Positions 16,761 through 25,912 are shown, counted from the stretch's first letter. The stretch is DNA of 64,000 nucleotides from Amnibacterium flavum (GCF_003097495.1 NZ_QEOP01000001.1:992001-1056000), one strand, 5' to 3'. Notes: generated from the letters alone by a model not told the origin. Made by a program: numbers and translations.

Positions 16761-18176
16761 GTGGCTGTGTCGGGGAAACGTCGCGCGATCCTCATCGCGT
16801 CAGCAGCCGTCGCCTATGCGCTGGTGCTGGGTGGCGCCGGCTGGGCGGGGGCCGCAACCGCATCGACCGCTGAACTGAAGCGCGCACCCGCCGCCTCCGT
16901 CGTCACGAGCACCCCGACCCCGACCCCTACTGTCGAGGTCCGCGCCGTTCCCGCTGCGGCGCCCGGCCCGTCGCGGCTGCGGACCTGCTCGGTCGCCGGC
17001 CCCGCATCCGATGGCCGCCTGCAGCAGTTCCAGGCGCAGGTCGTCAACGCCTCGACCGGCGAGGTGCTCTACGACCGTGGCGGAGGAACCGCGTCGCGCA
17101 CCGCCAGTGTGCTCAAGGTGCTCACCTCGGCGGCCGCCCTCTCGGTGCTGGGTCCCGACTACCGGATGAGCACGCGCGTCGTGCGGGGCACCGAGCCGGG
17201 ACAGGTCGTGCTCGTCGGCGGGGGAGATGTGACGCTCTCGCGCACGCCCTCGGGGGACGAATCGACCTACAGCGGGGCACCGCACCTCGATGAGCTCGCG
17301 CGCCAGGTCCGTGCGGCATGGGATGCGGATCCGGCGACCGCGGGCACCCCGATCACGAGCGTCGTCACCGACGCGAGCTATTTCTCCGGCGACGCATGGG
17401 AGCCGAGCTGGAACCGCAAGGAGCTCTACGACGGCTACATGCCCCAGATCACCGCGCTGATGGTCGACGGCGACCGCGAGAACCCGTACCGCAGCACCTC
17501 GCCGCGAGGCGAGGATCCGGTCGGTCGGGCCGGGTGGGCGTTCGCCGACGCGCTCGGCGGCGGGCCCTCCGTCGTCTCCGGCACCGCGCCCGCCGGCGCC
17601 GCAGTGCTGGGTCAGGTCTACTCGCAGCCCGTCTCGACCCTCGTCCAGCAGACGCTGATCGTCTCGGACAACACGATCGCCGAGGGGCTCGCGCGCGTCA
17701 CGGCCATCGAGGCGGGTGCCGGCAGCAGTTTCAGCTCGTTGCAGCAGGGGATCACCTCCGGCCTGTCCGCGTACGGACTCGACACCTCGCAGCTGCGCAT
17801 CGCCGATGGGTCGGGCCTGAGCGGGAACAACGCCGTGCCGCCGTCGTATCTGACCTCCCTGTTCGTCAAGGTGATGAACAAGGAGGCCAATCTCTGGCCG
17901 CTCTACGACGGGCTGCCGATCTCGGGTCAGACCGGATCGCTCAGCTACTCGGACCGGTTCTCGGGTGACAGCTCACGGGCTGACGGGGCTGTGCACGCCA
18001 AGACCGGCTGGATCGACGACGGCTACACCCTGTCGGGCATCATCTACGCGGCCGACGGCACCCCGCTCACCTTCGCGATCTACGCGCTCGGCGATGTCAG
18101 CGACAGTGCCAAGCAGGCGATCGACGCGCTGACGGCTGCGTTCTGGGACTGCGGCAACAACCTGTCGAACCTCTGA
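16761..18176 (+). CDS. dacB: D-alanyl-D-alanine carboxypeptidase/endopeptidase (PBP4 family)
   Basis: A 471-residue peptidase of family S13 acting on peptidoglycan outside the membrane. One N-terminal hydrophobic segment (about 8-33) anchors or exports it, followed by a Thr/Pro-rich linker. Active-site motifs appear in the right order: SVLK at 116-119, SDN in the IVSDNTIAEGL segment and KTG in HAKTGWIDDG. The long insertion between SxxK and SxN characteristic of PBP4 is present. The GTG at 16761 is supported by a leaderless -10 box. It probably trims stem peptides. It stands between a CAP-domain protein and a nicotinamidase, with no obvious operon. Confidence 0.92.
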   Translation: MAVSGKRRAILIASAAVAYALVLGGAGWAGAATASTAELKRAPAASVVTSTPTPTPTVEVRAVPAAAPGPSRLRTCSVAGPASDGRLQQFQAQVVNASTGEVLYDRGGGTASRTASVLKVLTSAAALSVLGPDYRMSTRVVRGTEPGQVVLVGGGDVTLSRTPSGDESTYSGAPHLDELARQVRAAWDADPATAGTPITSVVTDASYFSGDAWEPSWNRKELYDGYMPQITALMVDGDRENPYRSTSPRGEDPVGRAGWAFADALGGGPSVVSGTAPAGAAVLGQVYSQPVSTLVQQTLIVSDNTIAEGLARVTAIEAGAGSSFSSLQQGITSGLSAYGLDTSQLRIADGSGLSGNNAVPPSYLTSLFVKVMNKEANLWPLYDGLPISGQTGSLSYSDRFSGDSSRADGAVHAKTGWIDDGYTLSGIIYAADGTPLTFAIYALGDVSDSAKQAIDALTAAFWDCGNNLSNL

Positions 18177-18244
18177 CGCCCACCGGCCCGTCGACAGGGC
18201 GGCACCCGGACGAACGCGGTGCGCCAGCGGTCCGTCCGCGTTCG

Positions 18245-18250
18245 TAGAAT
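18245..18250 (+). promoter_or_regulatory. -10 box of pncA-like gene (leaderless)
   Basis: TAGAAT ends seven bases before ATG 18257, predicting a leaderless mRNA. Confidence 0.6.
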
Positions 18251-18256
18251 CGACGC

Positions 18257-18835
18257 ATGACGAGGGCTCTTTTCATCATCGACGTGCAGAACGACTTCAC
18301 CGAGGGCGGGGCTCTCGGCGTGGACGGAGGCGCGGCGGTCGCGGCCGGCGTGAGCCGCTACCTCGACGAGAACCGTGGAAGCTACGACCTGGTGTTCGCC
18401 TCCCGCGACTGGCATGACGCGTCGAACGACAACGGTGGTCATTTCGCCACCGATGCGGCACCGGACTTCGAGGGCACCTGGCCGGTCCATTGCGTCGCGG
18501 GAACGCCCGGGGCCGAGTACCACCCGGCTCTCGACACGTCCGAGGTCGACTTCCACATCCACAAGGGTCAGGGCGTGCCCGCGTACTCGATCTACGAGGG
18601 CAGCACGACTGACGGCATCGCGGTGCGCGACCTCATCGAGGCCCACGCGGTCGACAGCATCGACGTCGTCGGCATCGCCACCGACTACTGCGTCCGCGCT
18701 TCGGCGCTGGACGCCCGCGAGCACGGCAAATCCGTCCGGGTCCTCACCGACCTCGTCGCGGGGGTCGCCGCGGAGTCGAGCGAGCACGCCCTGCGCGAGC
18801 TCGAGGCGGCAGGCGTCGAACTCGCCCACAGCTGA
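18257..18835 (+). CDS. pncA: Nicotinamidase / isochorismatase-fold amidase
   Basis: A 192-residue hydrolase that most likely converts nicotinamide to nicotinate in NAD salvage. The catalytic triad of the fold is visible: Asp9 in IIDVQNDF, Lys103 in HKGQG and Cys145 in ATDYCVRA. Metal ligands of nicotinamidases are suggested by Asp51, His53 and His62 in the segment from SRDWHD to GGHF. Length and motifs agree with actinobacterial PncA rather than other isochorismatase-like enzymes. It is transcribed from its own leaderless promoter and converges with the LysR gene across a 56-bp palindrome. Confidence 0.9.
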   Translation: MTRALFIIDVQNDFTEGGALGVDGGAAVAAGVSRYLDENRGSYDLVFASRDWHDASNDNGGHFATDAAPDFEGTWPVHCVAGTPGAEYHPALDTSEVDFHIHKGQGVPAYSIYEGSTTDGIAVRDLIEAHAVDSIDVVGIATDYCVRASALDAREHGKSVRVLTDLVAGVAAESSEHALRELEAAGVELAHS

Positions 18836-18840
18836 CCCGC

Positions 18841-18896
18841 GAGTTGCCCAGTTCGGCCCCTATTCCTGAGGTCTTGTGGGCCGAACTGGGCGACTC
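18841..18896. repeat. 56-bp palindromic element, family 2, copy 1
   Basis: Arms of 19 bp (18841-18859 and 18878-18896; outer word GAGTTGCCCAGTTCGGCCC) enclose an 18-base centre. Only two of 56 positions differ from the copy at 27848-27903. It sits six bases after pncA and ten before the LysR stop, at a convergent junction, where it could also act as a bidirectional terminator. Confidence 0.9.
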
Positions 18897-18905
18897 GACG
18901 ACCTG

Positions 18906-19817
18906 TTAGAGGCGGCTGAGTCGGGAGAGCGCGTCGAAGACTTGGCGGACCGGAGGGCGTCGATCCTCCACGAGCCGCGCGACGCCGACTTCCACGGACG
19001 CGAGGTCGGGAACGACAAGCGCGACGACGTCGTCGCGCTGGAACTGATCGGCCACCGCCTTGGAGGCGATCGCCATGCCCCGGCCGGCCGCGACGAACGA
19101 GTACATCTCCTGCACGGTCCGGGCAGGGGGACCGACGATCCTGCCGATCGGCATCCCCGCAGGTCTCGGCTCGCCCAGCCAGAGGTCGCGGTAGCCGGGC
19201 ACTCCCTCCGCCGAGCCGGGATCGAGGATCGCCTCACCGGCGAGGTCGGCCAACGTCACGCGGCCACGGTGCGCCAATCGGTGGTTCGTCGGGACGAGGG
19301 CGACTCGTTCGAGGAGCTCGAGTCCGGTGACCGTATGGCCCGCGACGGGAGTGCCCTCCGCGTACTGCAGGTAGGCGAGATCGGCGCGACCGGTGACTAT
19401 CGCCTGGTGCTCGTGGCCCCAGTCCAACTCGACGGGGTAGACGTCGACGCCGTCGATGCCATCGGCCGCAGCCAGGGCTGCCGCGACCAGGTGCTGCGGC
19501 GTGCCGGAGGTGAAGCCCATGGCGAGCGAGACGCCCGATGACGTGCGCCCCGCACGCCGCGTGCGCTCCTCCGCGCGCTGGGCCGCGGCGATGAGGTCGC
19601 GCCCTTCTTCGAGCAGCGTCTCGCCTGCGACCGTCAACAGGACTCCCTGCCCCGGGTTCTGCTTGTTGCGGTGAAGGAGGGCGCACCCGAGTTCCTTCTC
19701 CAGCCGGGCCACGCTCTGACTCAGAGCCGGCTGCGACATGTGGAGCTCACCGGCGGCCGCGGTGAAGCTGCGCAGCTCCGCGACCGCGACGAAATGACGC
19801 AGCTGGCGAAGGTCCAC
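18906..19817 (-). CDS. LysR family transcriptional regulator
   Basis: A 303-residue regulator with the N-terminal winged helix (MDLRQLRHFVAVAE, then SFTAAAGELHMSQPALSQS as recognition helix region, residues 17-35) and a C-terminal type 2 periplasmic-binding effector domain. The start is GTG 19817 with a strong GGAAGGAG site. It is divergent from the transporter and flavoenzyme operon 20036-27845 and is the natural candidate to control it in response to a substrate or metabolite. The effector is unknown. Confidence 0.93.
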   Translation of the reverse strand: MDLRQLRHFVAVAELRSFTAAAGELHMSQPALSQSVARLEKELGCALLHRNKQNPGQGVLLTVAGETLLEEGRDLIAAAQRAEERTRRAGRTSSGVSLAMGFTSGTPQHLVAAALAAADGIDGVDVYPVELDWGHEHQAIVTGRADLAYLQYAEGTPVAGHTVTGLELLERVALVPTNHRLAHRGRVTLADLAGEAILDPGSAEGVPGYRDLWLGEPRPAGMPIGRIVGPPARTVQEMYSFVAAGRGMAIASKAVADQFQRDDVVALVVPDLASVEVGVARLVEDRRPPVRQVFDALSRLSRL

Positions 19818-19903
19818 GTCCGCTCCTTCCGTCGCGTTTCGGCGGCGTTAACTTTCCGCGGTTTCGGGTGTCCGGGTCGACGGCCCATCCCCGGCATCAT
19901 GCG

Positions 19904-19922
19904 GTTATCGATAGATCTTATG
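19904..19922. promoter_or_regulatory. AT-rich candidate LysR operator/promoter region
   Basis: The stretch around TTATCGATAGATCTTATG is the only AT-rich patch in the 218-base divergent region and contains a T-N11-A arrangement and an AGATCT core. LysR proteins usually bind such sites between divergent genes. This is inferred from position and composition only. Confidence 0.3.
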
Positions 19923-20035
19923 ACCACAGTGATGATCCGAATTGGAGAGGCTCGTGACGGTCGATCTACTGTCGCAGAGCGCACCGCCCCACCGTTCACT
20001 TCCTCCCCTCTTCCCTCACAGCCAGGAGTCTCCGC

Positions 20036-21067
20036 GTGACGAACCGCACCGCCCGCACCAGGACCCCGATCGCCGCCGTGGCGATCGCCGCCGTTTCGCT
20101 TCTCGCCCTCAGCGCCTGCTCGTCGGGGGATGCGGGCGGTGGCGCAGCATCCGACACCACCCCGATCTCCTTCCAGCTCGACTGGGTGAAGGACAGCGAG
20201 TTCGGCGGATTCTTCGAGGCAGACGAGAAGGGGTACTTCGCCGATGAAGGGCTCGACGTCGAGTTCCTCGACGGAGGCGACGTCTCGTCGACCGCCGCGG
20301 TCATCGCGGGAGGCGCGGCGCAGATCGGCATCGTCTCGAACCTGTCGAGGCTCATCGACGCGATCGACACCGGCGCCGACCTCGTCGCCGTCGGAGCGCT
20401 CTACCAGACCTCCCCGGCCGGGCTGATGACTCTCCCCGACCTCGATGTGACGAGCGTCGACGATCTCAAGGGCCTGCGGATCGGGACCGACGAGTCCGGC
20501 ACCGCCGACATCGACACCCTGTTCCGGGTGAACGGCGAGGAGCCCGACTACGAGGACGTCCGAGTCGGGTACGACGCCGCACCGCTGTTCGACGATCAGA
20601 TCGACGCGTACTACGCCTACGTGACGAACCAGCCGATCCCGTATGAGCTGCAGGGCATCGACGTGAACACCGTGACCTTCGCCGATCTCGGGTTCGAGTC
20701 GTACGCCGGGTTGATCGTTACCACCCGTGAATTCCTCGACAGCAACCGCGACGCCGTCGAGGGATTCGTCCGCGCCGCATCGAAGGGCTGGAGTGAGACG
20801 ATCGACGATCCCAGCGCGACGGCCGAGCTCACCATCGGCTCCTACGGCGCCGACCTCGGGCTCGACGAGGACTCGGAGGTCGCGTCGCTCACCGCGATCA
20901 CCGAGCTCGTGCAGAGCGACTACACGAAGTCGAACGGTCTCTTCGCGATGGATCCGGAGCGCATCGCCGGTCCGATGTACGACGCGCTGACCGCCTCGGG
21001 ACGCGAGGATCTGCCCGACCCGGCCGACATCTTCGACACGACCATCGTCGCCGACGCGCAGGACTAG
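20036..21067 (+). CDS. ABC transporter substrate-binding lipoprotein, NMT1/THI5-like
   Basis: A 343-residue lipoprotein with signal peptide and lipobox LSAC (Cys at about 27). The mature part begins ISFQLDWVKDSEFGGF and continues with EKGYFADEGLDVEF, the usual opening of NMT1/THI5-like binding proteins. Members of this group bind thiamin pyrimidine precursors, riboflavin, nitrate or sulfonates, so a small aromatic or N-containing ligand is likely but not proven. The start GTG 20036 follows AGGAG (20024-20028). It is the first gene of a same-strand run reaching the flavin reductase at 27845. Confidence 0.88.
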   Translation: MTNRTARTRTPIAAVAIAAVSLLALSACSSGDAGGGAASDTTPISFQLDWVKDSEFGGFFEADEKGYFADEGLDVEFLDGGDVSSTAAVIAGGAAQIGIVSNLSRLIDAIDTGADLVAVGALYQTSPAGLMTLPDLDVTSVDDLKGLRIGTDESGTADIDTLFRVNGEEPDYEDVRVGYDAAPLFDDQIDAYYAYVTNQPIPYELQGIDVNTVTFADLGFESYAGLIVTTREFLDSNRDAVEGFVRAASKGWSETIDDPSATAELTIGSYGADLGLDEDSEVASLTAITELVQSDYTKSNGLFAMDPERIAGPMYDALTASGREDLPDPADIFDTTIVADAQD

Positions 21068-21095
21068 TCCAGGGACGAGGAGGAGGGGAGGAGTC

Positions 21096-21881
21096 GTGAC
21101 GGACATCGGGATCGAGCTCGACGGCATCAGCAAGAGCTTCGTGAGCGGAGCCGGAACGGTTCGTGCGCTCGACGACTTCACCCTCTCCGTCGCGGAGGGC
21201 GAGTTCGTCGCCATCCTCGGTCCATCGGGGTGCGGCAAGTCGACGGTCCTCCGCATCGTGGCAGGGCTCGACAGTGCTGATCGGGGCAGCGTCACCGTAG
21301 CGGGATCCAGCCCGCAGACGTTGATCGCCGAGGGGGCACTAGGAGTCGCGTTCCAGGACAACGCCCTCCTTCCCTGGCTGTCGGTCCGTGCCAACGTCGC
21401 CCTTCCCTACAAGCTGACCGGCCGGCCGGTCGACCAGGCTCGCGTCGACGAACTCGTCGCGCTGGTCGGCTTGGCGGACTTCGCGGGTGCCCGCCCGTCT
21501 CAGCTCTCCGGGGGCATGCGCCAGCGCGTCTCGATCGCCCGCTCCCTCGCCCTCGCGCCGCGGGTGCTGCTGCTCGACGAGCCGTTCGGCGCGCTCGACG
21601 CGGTCACCCGCCACCGCCTCAATGTCGAACTGGCCCGCATCCTCGCCGCGGAGGCGTCGACCACCCTCCTGGTGACGCACTCGGTCGAGGAGGCCGTGTT
21701 CCTCGCCGATCGGGTGGTCGTGATGACGGGACGGCCGGGGCGGGTCAAGTTGACGGTCGACGTGCCGTTCGGACGCGACCGCACCAAGGCCGTGCTCGGA
21801 CAGCCGGAGTTCCTGCGGCTCGTTGCACAGCTCACCGCCGCGCTCGACGATGACGACACCGAGACCGGGACCGCGGCGTGA
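21096..21881 (+). CDS. ABC transporter ATP-binding protein (nitrate/sulfonate/pyrimidine type)
   Basis: A 261-residue ATPase with Walker A GPSGCGKST (about 43-51), Q-loop VAFQDNALLPWL, signature LSGGMRQRVSIARSL and Walker B VLLLDEPFGALD, a pattern characteristic of the SsuB/TauB/ThiZ group that pairs with NMT1-like binding proteins. A run of G-rich sequence upstream of GTG 21096 supplies the ribosome-binding site. It overlaps the permease gene by four bases. Confidence 0.93.
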   Translation: MTDIGIELDGISKSFVSGAGTVRALDDFTLSVAEGEFVAILGPSGCGKSTVLRIVAGLDSADRGSVTVAGSSPQTLIAEGALGVAFQDNALLPWLSVRANVALPYKLTGRPVDQARVDELVALVGLADFAGARPSQLSGGMRQRVSIARSLALAPRVLLLDEPFGALDAVTRHRLNVELARILAAEASTTLLVTHSVEEAVFLADRVVVMTGRPGRVKLTVDVPFGRDRTKAVLGQPEFLRLVAQLTAALDDDDTETGTAA

Positions 21882-23458
21882 CCGTCTCGGCCACAGCAGC
21901 TCCGCGGACCCGCCCGGCCGCGGAGAACGGCGCGCGACCTCTGCGCCTGCCGCGCGCGGTCCTGCCCGTCGCCGGAGTGCTGGCGCTCGTGCTGATCTGG
22001 CAGGTCATCGGGGTGAGCGGGGTACTCGGGCGCGCGGTGCCGCCACCGACCGCGGTTCTCGATGCCTTCGTCGATAAGGGCGACATCCTTCTCCGCGCCG
22101 CACTGGCGACAGGCGGCCGAGCCCTCGTCGGTGGGCTCATCGGCTACCTGCTGGGTGCGATGGTCGCGAGCGTCACCGCCTGGTTCCCGCGTTCGACGAC
22201 GCCGCTCGTCCGCGTGACGGTTCTGATCAACGCCATCCCGATCGTCGCCCTGGGCCCGGTCCTGATGAGCGTGCCCGCCCGTCCGTTCATCCCCGAGGTG
22301 TTCGCGGCGCTGTCCGTGCTGTTCGCGACGGTCCTGACCGTCGGCGACGGGCTGCGGTCCGCGTCGAAGTCGCCCGCCGACGTGTTCCGCGTCTTCGGCG
22401 CGTCGCGCACCGCCCGCTTCTTCCGTCTCGAGCTGCCGAGCGCCCTGCCCATGGCCGCTGATGCCGCACGTCTGGCGGTTCCCGCTGCCATCCTCGGCGC
22501 CATCCTCGGGGAGTGGTTCGGCGCCGACCGCGGCCTGGGCGTGCTCATGGTGTCCGCGATGCGGAACATCCAGTACGGATTCCTCTGGGCCGCCGCCGTG
22601 GTCGCGGTACTCGTCTCCGTCGTCTTCTACCTGGTGGGGACGGTCCTCGAACGGGCGGCATCCCGACGGTTCGGCCGTTCCGGCGAAGCGGCTGTCGATG
22701 TGGCACCGCTGGCCAAATCGGCGAGCGCGCTGATCGGCGTTCTGATCCCGGTTCTCCTCATCGTCGGGTGGCAGGCGTGGATCTGGATCGGGGACGTGCC
22801 GCAGATCGTCGCGCCCGGCCCTCTCGGAGTGGCCGAGTCGCTCGCGGCGGATGCGCCCGAGCTCCTCGCGGCGGCCGGCCTCACCACACTGTCGGCGTTC
22901 GGCGGTCTTCTCGCCGGTGCCGTCGTCGGCCTCGCGCTCGCCATCCTCGTCACCCTGCTCCCCTGGCTGAACGCGATGCTCTCGCCACTCGCGCTCATCA
23001 TCCCGACCGTGCCCATCGTGGTCTTCATCCCCATCCTCGGCAGCCTCCTCGGTTACGGAGTCGCCACCGTCTTCGCATCGTGCGTGCTGATGGCCTTCTT
23101 CCCGATCTACGTCCTCGCCTGCTCCGGACTCCGAGCTCGGCCGGCCGGCAGCGACGATCTCTTCACGATCTACGGCACGGGGCGGCTCCGTCGGCTCACC
23201 CGACTGGCGCTTCCCGCCGCGGTCCCCGCGCTGCTGATCGCCGTGCGGCTCGCAGCTGCCAACGCCTTCCTGATCGCGATCTCAGCGGAGTGGCTCATGG
23301 GTCAGGGCGGCCTCGGCAGAGTCTTCAGCGAGCGTCGCGTCATCCTCGATACCAACGGCTCCTGGGCGGCAGTCGTGGTCGCGATCGTCCTCTCCGTTCT
23401 CGCCTACGTGGGTGCCGCCGCCCTCGAACGCAAGGTCGTCACGAGGTGGCGTTCATGA
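21878..23458 (+). CDS. Fused two-domain ABC permease
   Basis: A 526-residue membrane protein that contains two consecutive BPD_transp_1 permease domains, about 75-265 and 330-520, each with its own cytoplasmic coupling loop (GASRTARFFRLELPSALP and GTGRLRRLTRLALPAAVP). Most relatives are single 250-270-residue subunits forming homodimers, so here one polypeptide probably forms the whole channel. The start GTG 21878 lies within the ATPase stop; the stop overlaps the deaminase-like gene (ATGA). There is no frameshift or stop between the halves. Confidence 0.9.
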   Translation: MTVSATAAPRTRPAAENGARPLRLPRAVLPVAGVLALVLIWQVIGVSGVLGRAVPPPTAVLDAFVDKGDILLRAALATGGRALVGGLIGYLLGAMVASVTAWFPRSTTPLVRVTVLINAIPIVALGPVLMSVPARPFIPEVFAALSVLFATVLTVGDGLRSASKSPADVFRVFGASRTARFFRLELPSALPMAADAARLAVPAAILGAILGEWFGADRGLGVLMVSAMRNIQYGFLWAAAVVAVLVSVVFYLVGTVLERAASRRFGRSGEAAVDVAPLAKSASALIGVLIPVLLIVGWQAWIWIGDVPQIVAPGPLGVAESLAADAPELLAAAGLTTLSAFGGLLAGAVVGLALAILVTLLPWLNAMLSPLALIIPTVPIVVFIPILGSLLGYGVATVFASCVLMAFFPIYVLACSGLRARPAGSDDLFTIYGTGRLRRLTRLALPAAVPALLIAVRLAAANAFLIAISAEWLMGQGGLGRVFSERRVILDTNGSWAAVVVAIVLSVLAYVGAAALERKVVTRWRS

Positions 23459-24459
23459 CGGCCGTCGCCGTGCGCCGCGACCTGCTGCAGCTGCCGAAGG
23501 TTCACGTGCACGCCCACCTGGACGGTTCCTATCCGCTCGACGCCGTCCTCGAACTCGCACGTCGACGCGGCGCGGCTTTCGAGGTGCCCTCGGTGTTCCG
23601 CGACGTCGACCACTTCTTCGCGGCATACGGCACGGTGCCCGATCTCGTGGACGATCTCGCCGATCTCGCCATGCTGTGCCGAGCGCTCGTGCATCAGGAG
23701 GCTGCGCGGGGGGTGCTCTACCTCGAACCGGCGATCGAGCCGCAGCTCTACGCTCCCCGCCTCGGCAGCCTCACGGTCGTGACGGACACCATCGTCGGCG
23801 CGTTGCAGGATGCTGCCGCCGAGGCGGGCATCGAGGTGGGGGCCAACCTGACGATCAACACCGATCAGGACGTTTCCCTCGCCACGGAGCTCGCTTCCCT
23901 CGCCGCTGCTCGCTCCGGTCGCGGGGTGACCGCACTCGGCACCGCCGGATTCGTCGAACCCGCGGGCCTGCACCGTTTCGTGACCGCGGCACGGATCGGC
24001 CGCGACGCCGGTCTGCAGATCGTCGCGCACGCGGGGCAGACGGGCGGCCCCGACAGCATCATCGAAGCGCTCGATGTCCTCGGCGCCAGCCGGATCTCGC
24101 ACGGGGTCAACGCGGTGCTGGATCCGTCGCTCGTGACTCGTCTGGTCGAGGAGCGCATCGTCTGCGACGTCTGCCCGGTATCGAACGTCGCGCTCGGTGT
24201 CGCCGTCGACCTGCCGACCCACCCGGTCCGCGCCCTCATCGACTCGGGAGTGCCCGTCACCCTCAACGCCGACGACTCGCTCTGGTTCGGCCGCGATGTC
24301 GTCGACCAGTACCGCATCGCGCGCGAGCTGTGGGACCTCGACGACGCCGCGGTCACAGGCATCGCCCGCAACGGACTCCTGGTGGAGGGAATGTCGGCCG
24401 GCACCCGCTCGATCTACGAGGACTCACTGGCCGCCTGGTTCACCGCGGCACCCGGTTGA
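23455..24459 (+). CDS. Adenosine deaminase-like amidohydrolase with Gln for catalytic Glu
   Basis: A 334-residue TIM-barrel metal hydrolase of the adenosine deaminase family. The N-terminal HAHLDG motif (His19, His21), His192, His216 in SRISHG and the Asp273-Asp274 pair in NADDSLWFG match the metal and catalytic ligands of the family. The HAGE motif, however, reads HAGQ: codon 24037-24039 is CAG (Gln195). In adenosine deaminase that Glu protonates N1 of the purine, so another substrate or altered chemistry is likely. The bona fide adenosine deaminase of this window (59893-61020) keeps HAGE. It is translationally coupled to the permease gene. Confidence 0.88.
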   Translation: MTAVAVRRDLLQLPKVHVHAHLDGSYPLDAVLELARRRGAAFEVPSVFRDVDHFFAAYGTVPDLVDDLADLAMLCRALVHQEAARGVLYLEPAIEPQLYAPRLGSLTVVTDTIVGALQDAAAEAGIEVGANLTINTDQDVSLATELASLAAARSGRGVTALGTAGFVEPAGLHRFVTAARIGRDAGLQIVAHAGQTGGPDSIIEALDVLGASRISHGVNAVLDPSLVTRLVEERIVCDVCPVSNVALGVAVDLPTHPVRALIDSGVPVTLNADDSLWFGRDVVDQYRIARELWDLDDAAVTGIARNGLLVEGMSAGTRSIYEDSLAAWFTAAPG

Positions 24460-24532
24460 TGGCGAGGCCTGCTTCCGCCCATCCATCACCGCGCGCGGCG
24501 ATCGCGTCGCGCCCCACACACGAGGACCGAAC

Positions 24533-25912
24533 ATGACACGCATCATCCTGGGTGCCTTCGAGATCAACGGGCTCAACCTCACGAGTCAGGGTCTCTGGGC
24601 GCACCCCGAGCAGAACACCTTCCGCTACACCTCGCTCGGCTACTGGACCGAGCTCGCGCAGATCCTGGACGAAGGCGGATTCGACTTCCTCTTCTTCGCC
24701 GACTCCTACGGGTACCCGAGCACCGACGGACGCACCCCCGATGTCGCGTTCGAGCAGGCGACAGAGATCCCGAAGAACGACCCGATGCTGCTGGTCCCGG
24801 CGCTCGCCGCGGCGACGCAGCGGCTGAGCTTCGCCGTCACGACCTCGACCACCTATGAGGCGCCGTTCGCGAATGCCCGCCGATTCGCGACCCTCGACCA
24901 CCTGACGAACGGTCGGATCGCCTGGAACGTGGTCACCACGACGAGCACCGTCGTCCGCGATCTCTTCGGTCATGATCGGTTCATCCCGCACGACGAGCGG
25001 TACGCGATCGCCGAGGAGTACCTGCAGGTCAGCTACGAGCTGCTCGAGGGGTCGTGGGAGGACGACGCCGTCCGCGCGGACAAGGCGGCGAGGGTCTACG
25101 CCGACCCCTCGAAGGTGCACAAGGTCGAGCACCACGGCACCTACTTCGACGTGGAGGGGTACTTCAACAGCGAGCCGTCGTCGCAGCGAACGCCCGTCAT
25201 CTTCCAGGCGGGAGCGTCGTCCGCCGGGCTCGCCTTCGCCGCCCGGAACGCGGAGGTGGTGTTCCTCCAGGGCAAGGATGCCGACTCGCTGACGAAGCAG
25301 GTCGTCCAGGTGAAGCAGAAGGCGGTGGACGCGGGGCGCGACCCCGACGGCATCAAGACGGTCGTCGGTCTGTCCGCCGTCGTCGGCGAGTCGGTCGAGG
25401 ACGCGCAGAGCAAGCTCGACGATTACCTCTCGTACATCGACGAGGATGCGGTGCGCGTCTACTTCGCGCAGATGACCGGCATCGACCTCGCCGCGCTGGC
25501 TCCGGAGACCGAGGTGTCGTCGCTCTCGACGGAGCAGAGCCGCACCCAGGTCGCCCGCTACAACGGCAAGACCGCGGCCGAGGCATTCGCCGACTTCGCT
25601 CGGCGTGGAATGCGGGAGTTCATCCTGCTCGGCACGGGGGAGCAGATCGCGCAGCAGATGATCGACCTGGCCGAGGCGACCGGCGTCGACGGCTTCAACT
25701 ACACGCCGTTCGTCAGCCCGGCGTCCTACGTCGAGTTCATCGAGCACGTCGTCCCGGTTCTCCGGAAGCGAGGGGCGCTCGCGCCTCAGGGCGATCCGAC
25801 GACGTTCCGGGATCGCCTGTTCGGTTCGTCGCGGCTCCCCGCCGACCACCCGGCTGCGGCGCACCGCCGTGGCGTCGGCGTTCCGGTTGTCGCTTCCTCG
25901 GCCGCGCCGTGA
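24533..25912 (+). CDS. FMN-dependent monooxygenase, NtaA/SnaA/DszA family
   Basis: A 459-residue luciferase-like flavin monooxygenase, using FMNH2 supplied by a partner reductase. Family features are the early GLWAHPEQ segment, FFADSYG, the FEQATEIPKNDPM strand, RIAWNVVTT and the late TPVIFQAGASSAG. Length equals that of the NTA/DszA/riboflavin-hydrolase-like group. The ATG 24533 follows CGAGGAC. With the flavin reductase three genes downstream it forms a two-component oxygenase, as in nitrilotriacetate, dibenzothiophene sulfone and riboflavin breakdown. The substrate here cannot be told from sequence. Confidence 0.92.
   Translation: MTRIILGAFEINGLNLTSQGLWAHPEQNTFRYTSLGYWTELAQILDEGGFDFLFFADSYGYPSTDGRTPDVAFEQATEIPKNDPMLLVPALAAATQRLSFAVTTSTTYEAPFANARRFATLDHLTNGRIAWNVVTTTSTVVRDLFGHDRFIPHDERYAIAEEYLQVSYELLEGSWEDDAVRADKAARVYADPSKVHKVEHHGTYFDVEGYFNSEPSSQRTPVIFQAGASSAGLAFAARNAEVVFLQGKDADSLTKQVVQVKQKAVDAGRDPDGIKTVVGLSAVVGESVEDAQSKLDDYLSYIDEDAVRVYFAQMTGIDLAALAPETEVSSLSTEQSRTQVARYNGKTAAEAFADFARRGMREFILLGTGEQIAQQMIDLAEATGVDGFNYTPFVSPASYVEFIEHVVPVLRKRGALAPQGDPTTFRDRLFGSSRLPADHPAAAHRRGVGVPVVASSAAP

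Noticed and set aside
19818-20035. Thiamin (TPP) riboswitch before the NMT1-like binding-protein gene
   Set aside because: The conserved CTGAGA and ACCTGATCTGGATAATGCC-type elements are absent.
19953-20247. GTG with good GGAGAGG site upstream of the binding-protein gene
   Set aside because: The frame continues as Arg/Pro-rich shadow through the binding-protein gene. A very short leader peptide cannot be excluded but nothing supports it.
24533-25912. Assignment as the Microbacterium riboflavin hydrolase (RcaE)
   Set aside because: Family and partner reductase would fit, but no flavin kinase or ribokinase gene lies in this cluster, and an amine oxidase and ADA-like gene do. Without alignment the specific name is not justified.
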